Below, in pieces: positions 1 through 11,240 of a stretch of 64,000 nt of DNA. How positions within the stretch are numbered: position 1 is the stretch's first letter; every line of letters begins with the position of its first letter. Under the pieces are notes generated by a model, which saw nothing but the letters and a program-made list of their open reading frames with translations, had not been told where the DNA came from and searched no databases. The stretch lies in the NCBI GenBank assembly GCA_028023455.1, contig JAQFVV010006293.1, positions 1,687,844 through 1,751,843 of the forward strand. The letters run 5' to 3'. The position numbers were made by a program, and so were the translations under genes. This stretch comes from Epiperipatus broadwayi (taxonomy: Eukaryota; Onychophora; Udeonychophora; Euonychophora; Peripatidae).

Positions 1-3000
1 ATTTGTTTATTGTCTAATTAAAAATACTGTTACAATTTGATGTAGCAGACCTGTGGGGCATATAAATAAGAGAATCTATTTGTACACTATCATTACAATT
101 TGGTGTAATGAAAATTTGTGAGACTATTAAAGTAAGAAAGGCCACACTCTCACTCCTCATCCTCCTTTTGTATTGTTGCAATATATATATATATAGAAAG
201 AAAAATTCATTAAATAAATGTTTTTTCATAACTTCTATTTTACTGAATTTCAGCCTAAATATATAATGAAATTCTATTAATCATGTTTACCTTTCAGTAA
301 AATTACAAAAATTTGATATATATAAAAAGTTTATAGTCTACTTTATATATAGAAACAGCCTCAATATTCATCACTAATGTTAAAAGATATGAATAATCAT
401 GAAGGAGAAACATTGGCATAAAGTGGAAATCTTTGAATGTAACCATCAATTATCTAATAATATTAGTACAAATGAGTGAGTTAAGGAGAAAATACTGATA
501 TGATTATATAAGACATATTTGAATAACTTTATTGTAATCATGTTACTGTGGCAAAGATATGTAAAAACTTTAGATATCAGATTCTCTAAGCTAAATTGAC
601 ACAAATTCAAATCAGTGTCACTTGAAGACAAAAGTTCATTAATATTTTATTCTAAAATGTTTCAGAATATATCATTCTATACAGAATTTTGGGAATCATA
701 GTAATAATATTTCAGTAGATTTTTTTAAAAAAAAAAATTAAATTGTTGCTGTCAATAAGAATTGCAGCATTGCTGTAATAACTAAGAGTTCCAACATTTG
801 ATCATGCCCTTCTCACGTGTTTCATTTACACTCCTATTTTAAAACAATCGTTATGGAAGTTCTGTAATTAAATAATTATTACTATTTTTTTTAATCAAGT
901 GAAGATTTTATTTGAATTTTATGATGTAGAACTAGCTTATTTTGAATTGGAATTTTTGGTGGCATTCAACTGAATTGAAAGTTGTAATTACTTTTAATGA
1001 TTTATATTTACGTTTAGAATTATTTGTGGTTGGGAAATTTGTAGTTTAAGCAGGCTCTCTGTTCGAGTAAATTTAATTAAAGCACGATACATTAAGTCTG
1101 TCACTAAGCTATTAAATAGGTTGGCAAGGGTCACACAAAGTATAATACATCTTCGACAGTTTCAAAGAAAAAAAAGTTAACTTAATTGAAAATTATTAAA
1201 CCAATATTGCCATTTTGTAATAACCAGAAAAATTGAATAAACTACAAATATCTGGAATACATTTTTTTTTTCGTTCTATAAACTATGTACTGGGAAAAAG
1301 AAATGCCCTCGCCCCCCCCAATCATTGTTTACAAAAGCAAAAATGATATAGTCTTTAAATTAAAATTTATTATTTGACTATTAAATAAATCGACTAAAAA
1401 TTGTTTGTATGGGAAAATATGCTATACATATATGGTAATGGACTTATATACAGTATAATGTTAGCAGTTTTGTCACAGGTATTGAGAGAATCTATTTGAT
1501 AAATCACATCAGATAACATCAAGGTTTGTTGTTGGAGTTTTTTAAAGTCATATCTAATAATTAATAAGCAATTTAAAAATGAAAAATAAAAAGATTCATG
1601 GATTTGTGTCAAAATATGTATAATAATATTTTAAAGCACATCATTTTACGATTCTTATTTAATATTTTATTAATTTCTGCTATCGTTGTAAATTACTTTC
1701 ACAAAGGAGCTATAAATTATGGAATTGTGTCTCCAGTTAATATAAATTTGATCTTTATAATAGTTTTTTATATATATATTTTATGTGAGGCAAGTTAATT
1801 GTCTTCTGATATATATTAAATAAATGTTAAAGAATAGAAAATTATTGCAAAGGAGTGAAATTTAATTTGCTAATATTAAATTCCTATATAATATTTAATT
1901 GTAGTTTTTAATATGACCATTTTTCTTCATGTAGCAGATTATTCAGTAAGAAAATACACTAATGTTAAGCTGTTGTTAAAAAATCCAGAAAATAATTTTC
2001 TTCTGAATATTCATTCAATAAACTTTTAAATAACTGAAAAATTATGGCATAAGAAATTGCCTTTTTTAAACTCCCAAACAAATTTATTTTTGTAGATCCA
2101 AGAATAAAACTATCTAGGTTTAGCTTTCCTAAATATTACTTGTCTCATCAACACATTCAATTATGGCTTATATTCAATATGCTTGTCTGCTTCAAAAATG
2201 AAATTTAACAGCCACTGGATTATGTAATTATGATTAAACACACACCATGAAATAATAGTCAATATCTGTCCAGTTTATACATATAAGGAGAGAATTAAAG
2301 AACTTAATAAAGCTGTTAGAGATTCCTTATCTATCTAAAAGAAATCCTTATTGTAAATAAATTCACAAAGTTAAAATATAATTATTATTTTTTCAGTAAA
2401 TTTTATTATTTTGTGAATATTTTATTTTTCTAATTTGTGGATATTTTTAACATATGTTAATGTTAGTTGTCATTGTTTTTATTAGCTGTGTTATCTTTTT
2501 ATTATGGAAATATTTTTCTTCTAATTATCAAGATGACATTTTATATTTTTAGTACTTTTTTTTAAATATAACAACTTTTTTTTTTTTCTGTCTTTGCTGA
2601 AACTTTTATATATATATTGACAAACTCCACATATTCTATTCTTGTAAATATTTCCTTAACATAATTGAATACTTTATTGTAGAGTGACTTTTTTTTTTTT
2701 TGATGCTGAATCTCAATAGTCATTTTTGAAAAATATGTTTTTTTCCAGTAATCTTATTCAAGTCTCAGTCATCTTTAAAGTCTTTCAGTAATATTTATAA
2801 GTTCTAGCTTAATTTCATTCCACTATTTCTGGATGTTAGAATTTTCATTATTATTGTTTTTCTTAATAAATTCTGTTTATTTAGCTTTGTATTCAGGCAT
2901 ATCATAAATTTATTAATTGATATTCACTTTTTATATTGTATATCACAGTCTTAAAGAATATATTTTCTGATAGTCAAAATATACTTACTATGCTGGCTCT

Positions 3001-3373
3001 TCTACTAATTGCTTCCAGTATCCAAACCATTTTTGGAATTTTTAAAATAAAGAAAATAAGAATTTAAAATGTAAATCTCCCCCCACCCTAAGATTCACAA
3101 GTTCTAACAAGTTTAATTAAAGCCCATAAATAAATTACTGCATACATATTTTATATAGCGCTACTGCAAGCTTTAGTAACTGATAGATGCCAGATGATAG
3201 TGCTTATAGTAGGTAGCATAGTTTTAGGGGGGGGGGATATATGCTTATTAAAACAGCAATGTGTAAGCGACAATCATGTGATAACATCATATGATTAATT
3301 ATGGCTTAATACCTAAATAATGCTGACTATATAAATCTATTAATGGAATAACTAATATTATATTAATTCACAA
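1..3373. other. AT-rich intergenic DNA, no gene seen
   Basis: Open frames here are short, rich in Phe/Ile/Tyr/Asn and match no family I recognise. The sequence holds A/T homopolymers, a short C run near 1311 and a G run near 3228. I see no repeats with clear ends, tRNA boxes or transposase motifs. Confidence 0.6.
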
Positions 3374-3376
3374 GCT

Positions 3377-3527
3377 GGATTCCAAAAAATTACTTAAGTG
3401 TACTTGCAAATAAGCCTATCTTTTCATATATCAATATTAATCCATTTAATGACAAATAGATTTGTATTGATGTAAGAAAAGATAGGCTTTATTTTCAAGT
3501 TTATTTAAATGATTCTTTGGGAATCAG
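3377..3527. repeat. Hairpin (MITE-like inverted repeat)
   Basis: Two arms of about 61-64 bases (3377-3437 and 3464-3527) are imperfect reverse complements. The best-matched part is the AAGCCTATCTTTTC block and its complement. A spacer of about 26 bases separates them. It has no coding capacity. The size and structure fit a small foldback or MITE, but I see no target duplication and found no second copy in the window. Confidence 0.6.
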
Positions 3528-3530
3528 GTT

Positions 3531-5343
3531 TATGATCATAATAATGTTTTCAGACTTGGTTTTTCCATGAATAGGGTTAAATTTCATAATATCTGTGCTT
3601 CTTTTATTTTTTTCTCCACATCAAATTTAACTTCTGCAATTTCATATTTCAGACATTTTTATTTCATTAAACTTTCCTATAACAATTTAAAAATATTATT
3701 TTGTCTGGTCACAAGCATTCTATACATCTATTTAAAAATTCTTTATAAATTTAAAGATGATGAAAACTATTGGGATTTGGGTTATATGTATTTTGATAAT
3801 CTTATTTTTTTGTCATATATACAGTGAAATCCCACAGAATTTCGATTTGTGTGTGTGTGTTTCATCCAAGAATAATCACTATATATTGTGGTTTTATTGA
3901 TTTTCTATTTGTGGACCTCAATTTGTGTTTTTATTGTATTAGTCATATCACAATATTTTCCCACATGGATAATTTTGTCTTCATTTTTGCTATCCATTCT
4001 TTTGTATTGACTAAAATATTTGAAGTATTGTCTTGCTTATTGTGCTTTGTGATGAACAATTACGCATGCATCACTTTTGAGCTTTAATTCCTTGCAAATG
4101 GATCTGCATGTATTTGTGTGTTTTGCAGTTTTATCCATTACCTTTAGTTTATTATATTCTATTTTGTTCCTGTTATGATATAAATAGAGAAGATGATGAA
4201 TCTGAATTGGCAAGAAAAAAAAATTTAGTCTAAAATAAAATAATTTTGAAACAGTATTACTATATTTAATATTTAAATGTATGTATATTATCTATACTAA
4301 ACTTAATAAACTTAATGTATCTGTTATATAAGATACGAATGGATAGTTATAGGGAGCTTGGAAAGTCTGATTTCAAGTCCCTTCTAATTATATTACTATA
4401 TTTGTAATTTTTAAAGCCAAATTCTAAACTAATTTATAATTATAAAATCATAATTTTATTTAAAATTCACTTGTTAAAACTTAATTTTTATTTAATTGTA
4501 TTTTTACCATTTTAAAATGGCACTATTTAGAAGTATATTTTGTTTGGCGTTCCAATTTAGTAATACATCCTAAACTATGTATGTTTCTATTTAAACGTTA
4601 TAGATTGTAGAAAATAAATAAATGTATATTTAATATAGCAGAGAATATGTCTGTAAATCGAATATTGGTGACAGATTTTATACCTAATATTCTGTCAATA
4701 AAACTAACAGTTAGATATTGGAGGAAAGGGCATAAGTATTTTTATATCTAGCAGGATTAGTTTACACATATTCACAAAAGTGTGAAAACATACATATTAT
4801 AATAATATTGACTAAGCCTGATATGGCGTTATTCTTTATTACAAGTCATCTTAAACCCAAACAGAAAGACAGACTAAACATTAAAATAAAATTTAAAAAA
4901 CATAGCAACAAAATTTCGATTAATGATTTCATTTAAAACTGAATATGTAATTTAAATTAACCTACTGGAATTGAAACATTTGTAAAACTATGTTGTTTTA
5001 AAAGTTGTATGCTTAGTCTTAAAGAAATCAATTGTATTTTTTAGTCTTTGAATATTAGCTTAAGAGAAGTGTCAGAAATAAAACAATTTATATCTTCCTT
5101 TAGAAGGTTGGAAAGAGAATATAGGTTTATATAAGTAAAGATTGTATAAGGTTCAAATTGAATAGTTTAGACACAAATTTGCAAAAATCATAAACAAATT
5201 TTGATATTTATATATGTTTAATAGTTTAATTGATGTTAAATCTGATGATCAAAAATCAATTGATTAATGGTAATTACTGAATTAATTAAAGTTAAAACAA
5301 AGAAAGAAAATCTACTGATTACTAGATAAAGGAAATTAAGAAC
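3531..5343. other. AT-rich intergenic DNA, no gene seen
   Basis: Two open frames of 86-87 codons lie at 3567-4087 but have low-complexity hydrophobic translations without a recognisable domain. A weak B-box-like string near 4370 (GATTTCAAGTCCC) could be an old SINE relic but lacks a good A box. The rest is A/T-rich filler. Confidence 0.5.
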
Positions 5344-5481
5344 AAAGAAAGAAAAACAGTCTTGCATTGGTGGTCGAGAGGTCAGCGCGACTGCCTTGCA
5401 CTTGCAGGCAGTTGCCCGGGTTGCGGGTTCGTGTCCCGGCCGATGCTATGACACTTTAAAAAAAAAAAGAAAGAAAAACAG
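5344..5481 (+). mobile_element. Short tRNA-derived SINE/retroposon with target-site duplication
   Basis: A GC-rich island (5360-5465) is flanked by identical 16-base direct repeats, AAAGAAAGAAAAACAG, at 5344-5359 and 5466-5481, which is a target duplication typical of LINE-driven retroposition. The body ends in an A run. Within it, 5364-5447 is tRNA-like: the 5' GCATTGG pairs with the 3' CCGATGC as a full acceptor stem, a D-arm-like TGGTCGAGAGGTCAG (A box) follows, then a stem-loop at 5391-5412 and a B box GGTTCGTGTCC. At only about 106 bases it is either a very short SINE or a retroposed tRNA-like RNA. The TSD and tRNA boxes are seen directly; the class (Ser/Leu-like D arm) is inferred. Confidence 0.82.
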
Positions 5482-5648
5482 CAAGAATGTTGATGGCAAG
5501 ATATATTCTCATTATGTGTTGGAAATAGCTATATTTATTTGATAATAGAAATGAGACAAGACATAGATTAGGAGTTAAAGTACTCATTGAGAATATTGTA
5601 TAACTGATAAAATTAAAGATTCTGTCAGAATGTGATAATTCCAAGTGA

Positions 5649-6236
5649 TTGCAGTCATCTTTCACTGCACAATCTGTGCTCATTATTTGTCCAAAGAATA
5701 TGGTTGAAATCATACCTATTGCTAACATTCCGGAAACGGCCCTAAAACTGGAAAGCAGGGTCCCTGTTATTAATAATTTAGAACAGTCAACTACACAAAT
5801 TGTCCAAAAACAAACCTCTATTATAATTGAAGATAATATGTCATCAGTTGTCATTACCAAAAGGAAGGCATCGGGTTACCTTGTTCCACAACATGATGGG
5901 AACTCCAGCCTGAATTTGGAACCTGGTTCAGAAAGAGGTGAAAAGTTGGAAGTTATGAGACTTAAAAGTCAAAGAGGAAAACCAAGTAAGAAAAGGTCCA
6001 GGAAGTCTGAAGCAGGGGTTAAAGTTGAGTTAGAGTTGGGTGTAGGTCTTCAACAGCAGTTGAGTCCAAGTCTGACAAGAAGTGCCACTGAAGAAGTTTG
6101 CAACCAGAGCTCAGCTAAAGAAAATCTTATACAAGCTGAATCAGAAGCTTGGAATTCGGATGGATCCACTTCAACATTGCTGGAGTTGGCTGATTTAATA
6201 AATGACCCAGACTTGCATAGCATGGAAATACCATAG
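5649..6236 (+). CDS. LINE ORF1-like protein, probably partial
   Basis: A 195-codon uninterrupted frame ends in TAG 29 bases before the ORF2 ATG. The product is hydrophilic. It has a Lys/Arg-rich stretch around residues 112-125 (PSKKRSRKSEAG), then an acidic and Ser/Gln/Glu-rich tail (ELGVGLQQQ, ESEAWNSDGSTS). No zinc knuckle, RRM or coiled coil is visible, so a family domain cannot be named. Position alone argues for ORF1, whose product would bind LINE RNA. The ATG at 5649 is the longest start; an internal ATG at 5700 is equally possible. The intact frame contrasts with the heavily broken ORF2. It could be only the C-terminal part of a longer ORF1. Confidence 0.5.
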   Translation: MQSSFTAQSVLIICPKNMVEIIPIANIPETALKLESRVPVINNLEQSTTQIVQKQTSIIIEDNMSSVVITKRKASGYLVPQHDGNSSLNLEPGSERGEKLEVMRLKSQRGKPSKKRSRKSEAGVKVELELGVGLQQQLSPSLTRSATEEVCNQSSAKENLIQAESEAWNSDGSTSTLLELADLINDPDLHSMEIP

Positions 6237-6265
6237 AGTGGTTTCCAATTTGACAGTAATAGAGC

Positions 6266-9200
6266 ATGTCAATTAGAATTGCGGGAGTGAATGTTAGAGG
6301 GCTGAACTCCATGCAAAGAGTTTATATCTTCAAGAACTGGATTGACAACAACAATCTCCACATCATCTGCCTGAGTGAAACTAAACTTCACTGGCAGTCT
6401 AGTGGAAAGATCAATCAGGTTCTCAGCCAGTTTGGGGTCCTTTTATATCAATCATCGAATGCAGCCTCCTCGTGAGTAGCAATATTAATTTTCTGCATGA
6501 CCTATTGATAGTTGAATTGACAGTAGCTAATTCATTAATAGTACTGGTCTACATATACCTCCAGAGAGGCCCCGGACTGACCTCATATACAGTGAATAGG
6601 ATCAATTCAGTTCTATCTACATCACTGTTGCCTAGCATGAGCTATCAAAAATTTAATCAAAAGTATCTTCATACACTTAATCAGGTGCTGTTGTTTGGGG
6701 AGGGATGTTTTTCGCAAAATGCCTATTCCTTCTACACATGGCAGTACAGAACTTCAATAGATCTTCTCTACTATAGTCCAGAAATCTATCATGAACTCAA
6801 TGCAAATCTACAACTTGTACATATTCAGGTCATCTGGCCATGTTAATTTCTGTGAGACTAGACCCTCTGTCACTGACCCCTTTGATCAATGTAAAGACTA
6901 TAAGCCTACTAAATAAAGAAAATACACCTGAATGGATATTCTCCGAGGTGTATATTCTCTTCTACAAGGTCCAGCTCCTTACATTAGAGCCGCTCCATGT
7001 ATGGTCAGCTTTCATGGGAATCTTGGAGTCTCTCATTAACAACTTCACTCCGTGAACCAAGGGGCCCACTGGACTGCTCAGGTAAGTGAACACAATTGCA
7101 AACAGGGTCAATGAGCTATTGTCCACAGAGGTGGAAGTGGAGGAGATCCTTAGCTTTAAAAAGCAGTATAGAGGTAGACAAAGGGTACTTGCAAACTACA
7201 TCACAATAAAAAGAGCCAAGATCGAAGCTATCTAAGATGGGCTATTGGTACGAGGAAAAATTTAACACCATCTGTCATAATCATCAATAATATAAATTTC
7301 TTAGGAAATTCAATGCTTAACAAGATAGATAATCATTTAAAGGAAAACCTTCAGTGATCTAAATTCAAGATTGGAAATATATGTTAGGAGAATGAGTCCT
7401 CACAAGAACATGGCATTACTGAGCTGCAGATACTACAATGGCTTAGATCTTGTTCTCAGAACATACATCTGGGGCTCCTCAGAAATTCCACTGTTCATAC
7501 TTCTACATTTAAGCAAATTTACAGTAACAATAGTCTGCCAAGTCATTGACATGTTGGCCAGGGGTTTTCAGAGCTTCTTCAATCTATACCCCATTGCACT
7601 TCTGCTGTTTATCAAAAAGCCACTTAATCCTTTGCCTCTCACAAACATTAGACCAATCTCAGTAATGCCATTATTAATAAAGTCCATAGAGTTACTGGTT
7701 AAGGATAAGATACAAAAGTGGCTGCTTAGTAGAATTTCAGTCCATCAATTTGCCCATAAGGGTTCTTTCACTATTGAGGCTGTTAGAAGGTTTGCCCTAT
7801 TGGTGGTATATGTTAGAATAAAAAAAGCATCGTGACTCATTGTTGTTCAGGTAGACTTTGTTGCAACATTTGACGTGGTGCTGGCAAAATTATGCTCACT
7901 TCTTGAGCACTATGGAGTACCTAAAGTATACATCCATATAATTGCCAATTTGCTGCTGAATGGATCGATTTATACATCTCTTAATGGCTGTTTGGGCCTG
8001 GAGTTCAAGCCTCATATATCAATACCTCAGGACTCACCACTTAGTACCTATATTTCTTAGCCTATATTAACCCCTACTATCAGCTATTGAGAAGCATCTG
8101 CCAGGGGTATATGTCCCGGTTTCAAAGGAGGAGGTATGCCCTATTTCTTTTGTTGATGATGTGACAATCTTTTCCCCCCATCACAAAAATATCTGGCAAC
8201 ACTATATAAGCTTTGGGATGATTACACTGGGGCATAAGGGCTAAAGATCAACCCTCAAAAGACTGCTACCTGGAAGATATATGGAGGCACATTCATCACC
8301 TTAAGATATTCAGGCAAGCCCCAAAATTTTCTGGGGTTCCCTGTAGTTTTATCCAGGATGACTATGAGAAGAGCACAGCAAGACAATTTATTGAAGAAGA
8401 CAAGGAGTATAGCAAATGCTCTCTCAGGGATCTACTTATCACTCCCTGATAAGATGACATTGATAAACACTATGGTGCTCCCACAGATTAACTATTACTT
8501 GCCATTTTTAAAATCATCCAGGTCCTTTCAGAATGCAGTTAACTCGGTCTGCAATGGCATCTTGTGGAAGAGAAAGTGTGTAACCATCATCTTAGCCAGA
8601 CTGCAGAGACCGAAAGACCTGAATGGGCTTAGTTTACATAGTCTACATACATTTTACATGCAGAGAAAATATCGAAAACAACATATTCACGATTGGCTCA
8701 TCATACGTTACAAGATGAGGTGGACCCTACTGACAGACCATCACCTATTTAGAGCAAGTGGTCTAATGAACTTCTAGAATATGTGGGAAGTTCTGTTTAA
8801 TGTGACAAAATCAATTATTAATGCCAAAAATTCATATTGTCAAATGTACAAATTCATTTATCCTAAGGTAGAGAAACTGCTTGTACAGCTCAAATTAACC
8901 ATAAAACAGCTAATCAACAAATCAAAGCATTGGAGCCTAGAGGCTAAATATATTGGATTTTTTGCTTAAAGTTTATTTGTTATCACTCTCAATGAATTTG
9001 AAGATGAAACAATCATATTTTTTATGAGTGGTTGTTTTTGAGGATTATTAGGCAGAATATTGCAGACAGTCTTATCTAACAATAAATGCATTCTATCAAA
9101 TCAATAATGCATTAACAAGTGGCGTATATGCCACGATAAGGATAGCAACTTATTTGATTCATGCAGTGTGGCTTACAAGGAATCATTATGTTTTTAGGAA

Positions 9201-9428
9201 TAACCATGTCCATCCATGGGTAGTATTCAAAAAAATTATTTGAGAAGTCAGAGAGATCAGCTTCTAAATGCCAGAGGGTTTCTTTGCAGACACTTGGACC
9301 CAGTTTTTGCTGCTTGAAGATAGTTCTAGTCCTTAACACCTCTCACCACAGTCATCATTTGGTGGCAAATGATTAGACATACCTATCTACGAGCATGGGC
9401 TGCAATAGTTCCTGACTTTCTGAAATGA
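6266..9428 (+). pseudogene. LINE ORF2 remnant: APE endonuclease and reverse transcriptase
   Basis: The frame starts at ATG 6266 with an APE endonuclease N-terminus (GVNVRGLNS, then HIICLSETKL). Other endonuclease pieces follow in another frame: TSIDLLYYSPEI near 6750, then GHLAMLISVRLD across a frameshift near 6840. RT motifs are LTNIRPISVMP (near 7640), VDFVATFDVV (7850), ISIPQDSPLS (8020; the usual Gly of PQGSP is Asp) and FVDDVTIF (8149), the catalytic YxDD-like box. A thumb-like region (DKMTLINTMVLPQINY) follows near 8450, then AVWLTRNHYVFRNN near 9165 and a plausible C-terminus AWAAIVPDFLK before TGA at 9426-9428. About 1,050 codons overall matches L1/Tx1-type ORF2 length. At least four frame changes and an in-frame TGA (7833-7835) make it non-functional. 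Clade placement is inferred from motif order. Confidence 0.82.
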
Positions 9429-9560
9429 TTGTCAAGGGTCCTAACTGTAGGCATGTACACTCAACAAAAAGTACAGTGCTTGGTTGAATGTGTCACTTTT
9501 ACCACTTAGTGTTTAAATAAAATTGAGCATACGAGAGTTAGCAAATGTAGGAGGTAATGA

Positions 9561-10700
9561 TTTGCACCAATAAAAAGAATATGGTTGTTGAATTATTTTC
9601 AATACTAATTTAAAAAGTTTTAATAGTAAATTTCTGTATAAGGGAAATGGTGGAAATAATGTGCTAATTAAGTCAGACAAAGTGCATGCAGCTGAAGACT
9701 GAATGATGTAGTGCTTTGAATAGTGAAAAATGGCTGTAATGAGTCCAAAAATAATGATGATGTAAGATGTAGCTTTTGCTTGACCACAATATAAGTTTTT
9801 TCATTGCCTGCAGTTACTTAGTCATATGGACTTAATGTTAATTCATTCTGAAGATATGAACTGCTTAATTTTTTTTTAAGTCACTGATGAAGGCATAAAG
9901 GTATATCTATGGTAATAAGTTTATTGAGTTATTAAAGAAGCCTAAATGGCAAGATCTTATGTAATTTTATATACATATAAATAAGAAACTTAAAAAGAAA
10001 AATTAAATATTTTATTGATATTTTTTGGTGGAAGGATTGTATTAGGTTTATGTATGTGAATATTACTATTGTATGTTAAAAGGGGGTTATAATGATCTTT
10101 CAATATATAATTTTAATTGGCTTAAATAAAATAATTTTAATTTAATTAGTTGTCTGTGCTGTTTTTAACTTATAATCTCATTTCAAATGTGTACATGAAC
10201 AATTCACTATAAATCCTGAAAATCATATTCTTAGCTGGAACAATGTTAAAATGTTATTGATAAAAACCAGGATGTTGTTAGCAAAGGGCATTATATCCAT
10301 AAATGTTCTTTCTGAAAAGAAAATGGCTGTCAAAGTTAGGAGATAGCAATATGCAAATCACAGTTTATAAAAAAATATTTATTTATGGATAAAAACTTAG
10401 TGTGACCCTCTGAGAAATGATCAGGAAATATAACTTTGATATCTTATATAAAGCAGTTGTATGATTTGATCATTATCATCAGTATTAATTTTAATTATAC
10501 TTAATTAGACAAACTTAAGGTTTTATTAGTCTTTTTTAAATAGATGTCTCATAATGTTGATTTAAAGATAATGAAATTACATGTTAAATGTATTTATCTG
10601 TGTATGTGTACATGAGTAACCTGAAGACACACAATCTGGATTCCCAATGCAATATATATATATAAGCATAAATATGTATGCATGGTATATAATTAAACAA
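9561..10700. other. AT-rich intergenic DNA, no gene seen
   Basis: There is no frame with recognisable motifs. The stretch may include the 3' UTR of the upstream LINE in its first hundred bases. Simple A/T-rich sequence otherwise. Confidence 0.5.
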
Positions 10701-11240
10701 TATTTGCCTTAGTGTTTTTCTGAAGGTTTGTGATGATGGTGTTCTAGCTGTATTTTTATATTGGACTATTTCCATCATCTAATATGTGTGTTGAATGTCT
10801 TTAGAAAAGTTTAATTTTTAGTTAAATATTCCAAATGCATTCAACTGTTAGTAATATCACAGCAAACAGGTTAGTATATGCACCAACTGTTAGTAATATC
10901 ACAGCAAACAAATGTTAATAATATCACAGCAAACAGGTTAGTATATGCACTAACTGTTAGTAATATCACAGCAAACAGGTTAGTATATGCACTATACTAA
11001 CCTGTTTGCTGTGATATTACTAACAGTTAGTGCATATACTAACCTGTTTGCTGTGATATTATTAACATTTGTTTGCTGTGATATTACTAACAGTTGGTGC
11101 ATATACTAACCTGTTTGCTGTGATATTACTAACAGTTGAATGCATTTGGAATATTTAACTAAAAATTAAACTTTTCTAAAGACATTCAACACACATATTA
11201 GATGATGGAAATAGTCCAATATAAAAATATTTGCCTTAGT
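10701..11240. mobile_element. Foldback element: 237-bp perfect-arm palindrome
   Basis: Positions 10751-10987 and 10993-11229 match as reverse complements base for base wherever I compared them, around a 5-base loop (10988-10992). Each arm has an outer part (TTGAATGTCTTTAGAAAA and surroundings) and an inner part of repeated units of about 42 bases carrying ACTGTTAGTAATATCACAG and CAAACAGGTTAGTATATG. A 13-base direct repeat, TATTTGCCTTAGT, flanks the structure (10701-10713, 11228-11240) and may be a target duplication. The left side has 37 further bases (10714-10750) that are missing from the right arm but occur in reverse at the end of a relative near 58430. It has no coding capacity. Confidence 0.85.

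Larger units (their letters stand above)
5640..9560 (+). mobile_element. Decayed APE-type non-LTR retrotransposon (L1/Tx1-like LINE)
   Basis: An ORF1-like frame is followed after about 30 bases by an endonuclease/reverse transcriptase ORF2 broken by frameshifts and stops. G+C is clearly higher than in the flanks. The order ORF1, APE endonuclease, RT, then a C-terminal segment with an AVWLTRNHYVFRNN motif fits L1/Tx1-type elements. The 5' edge is uncertain, since the tRNA-derived retroposon at 5344-5481 lies just upstream, and the 3' UTR end is a guess with no clear poly(A). The copy is inactive. I did not find another copy in the window. Confidence 0.8.

Noticed and set aside
3822-4087. Possible pogo/Tigger-like element (CAGTGAAATCCC start and a minus-strand frame)
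   Set aside because: No second terminus and no convincing transposase motif; the frame has stops and low complexity.
5456-5860. 134-codon minus-strand frame
   Set aside because: It overlaps the SINE tail and the opposite strand of the ORF1-like frame; it is a shadow.
9112-9339. 75-codon minus-strand frame
   Set aside because: It is antisense to the LINE C-terminal region (AVWLTRN segment).
10584-10778. Small frame starting MMEIVQY, similar to frames at 58398 and 61392
   Set aside because: The similarity comes from the shared foldback terminus; the frames diverge immediately outside it, so no protein is indicated.
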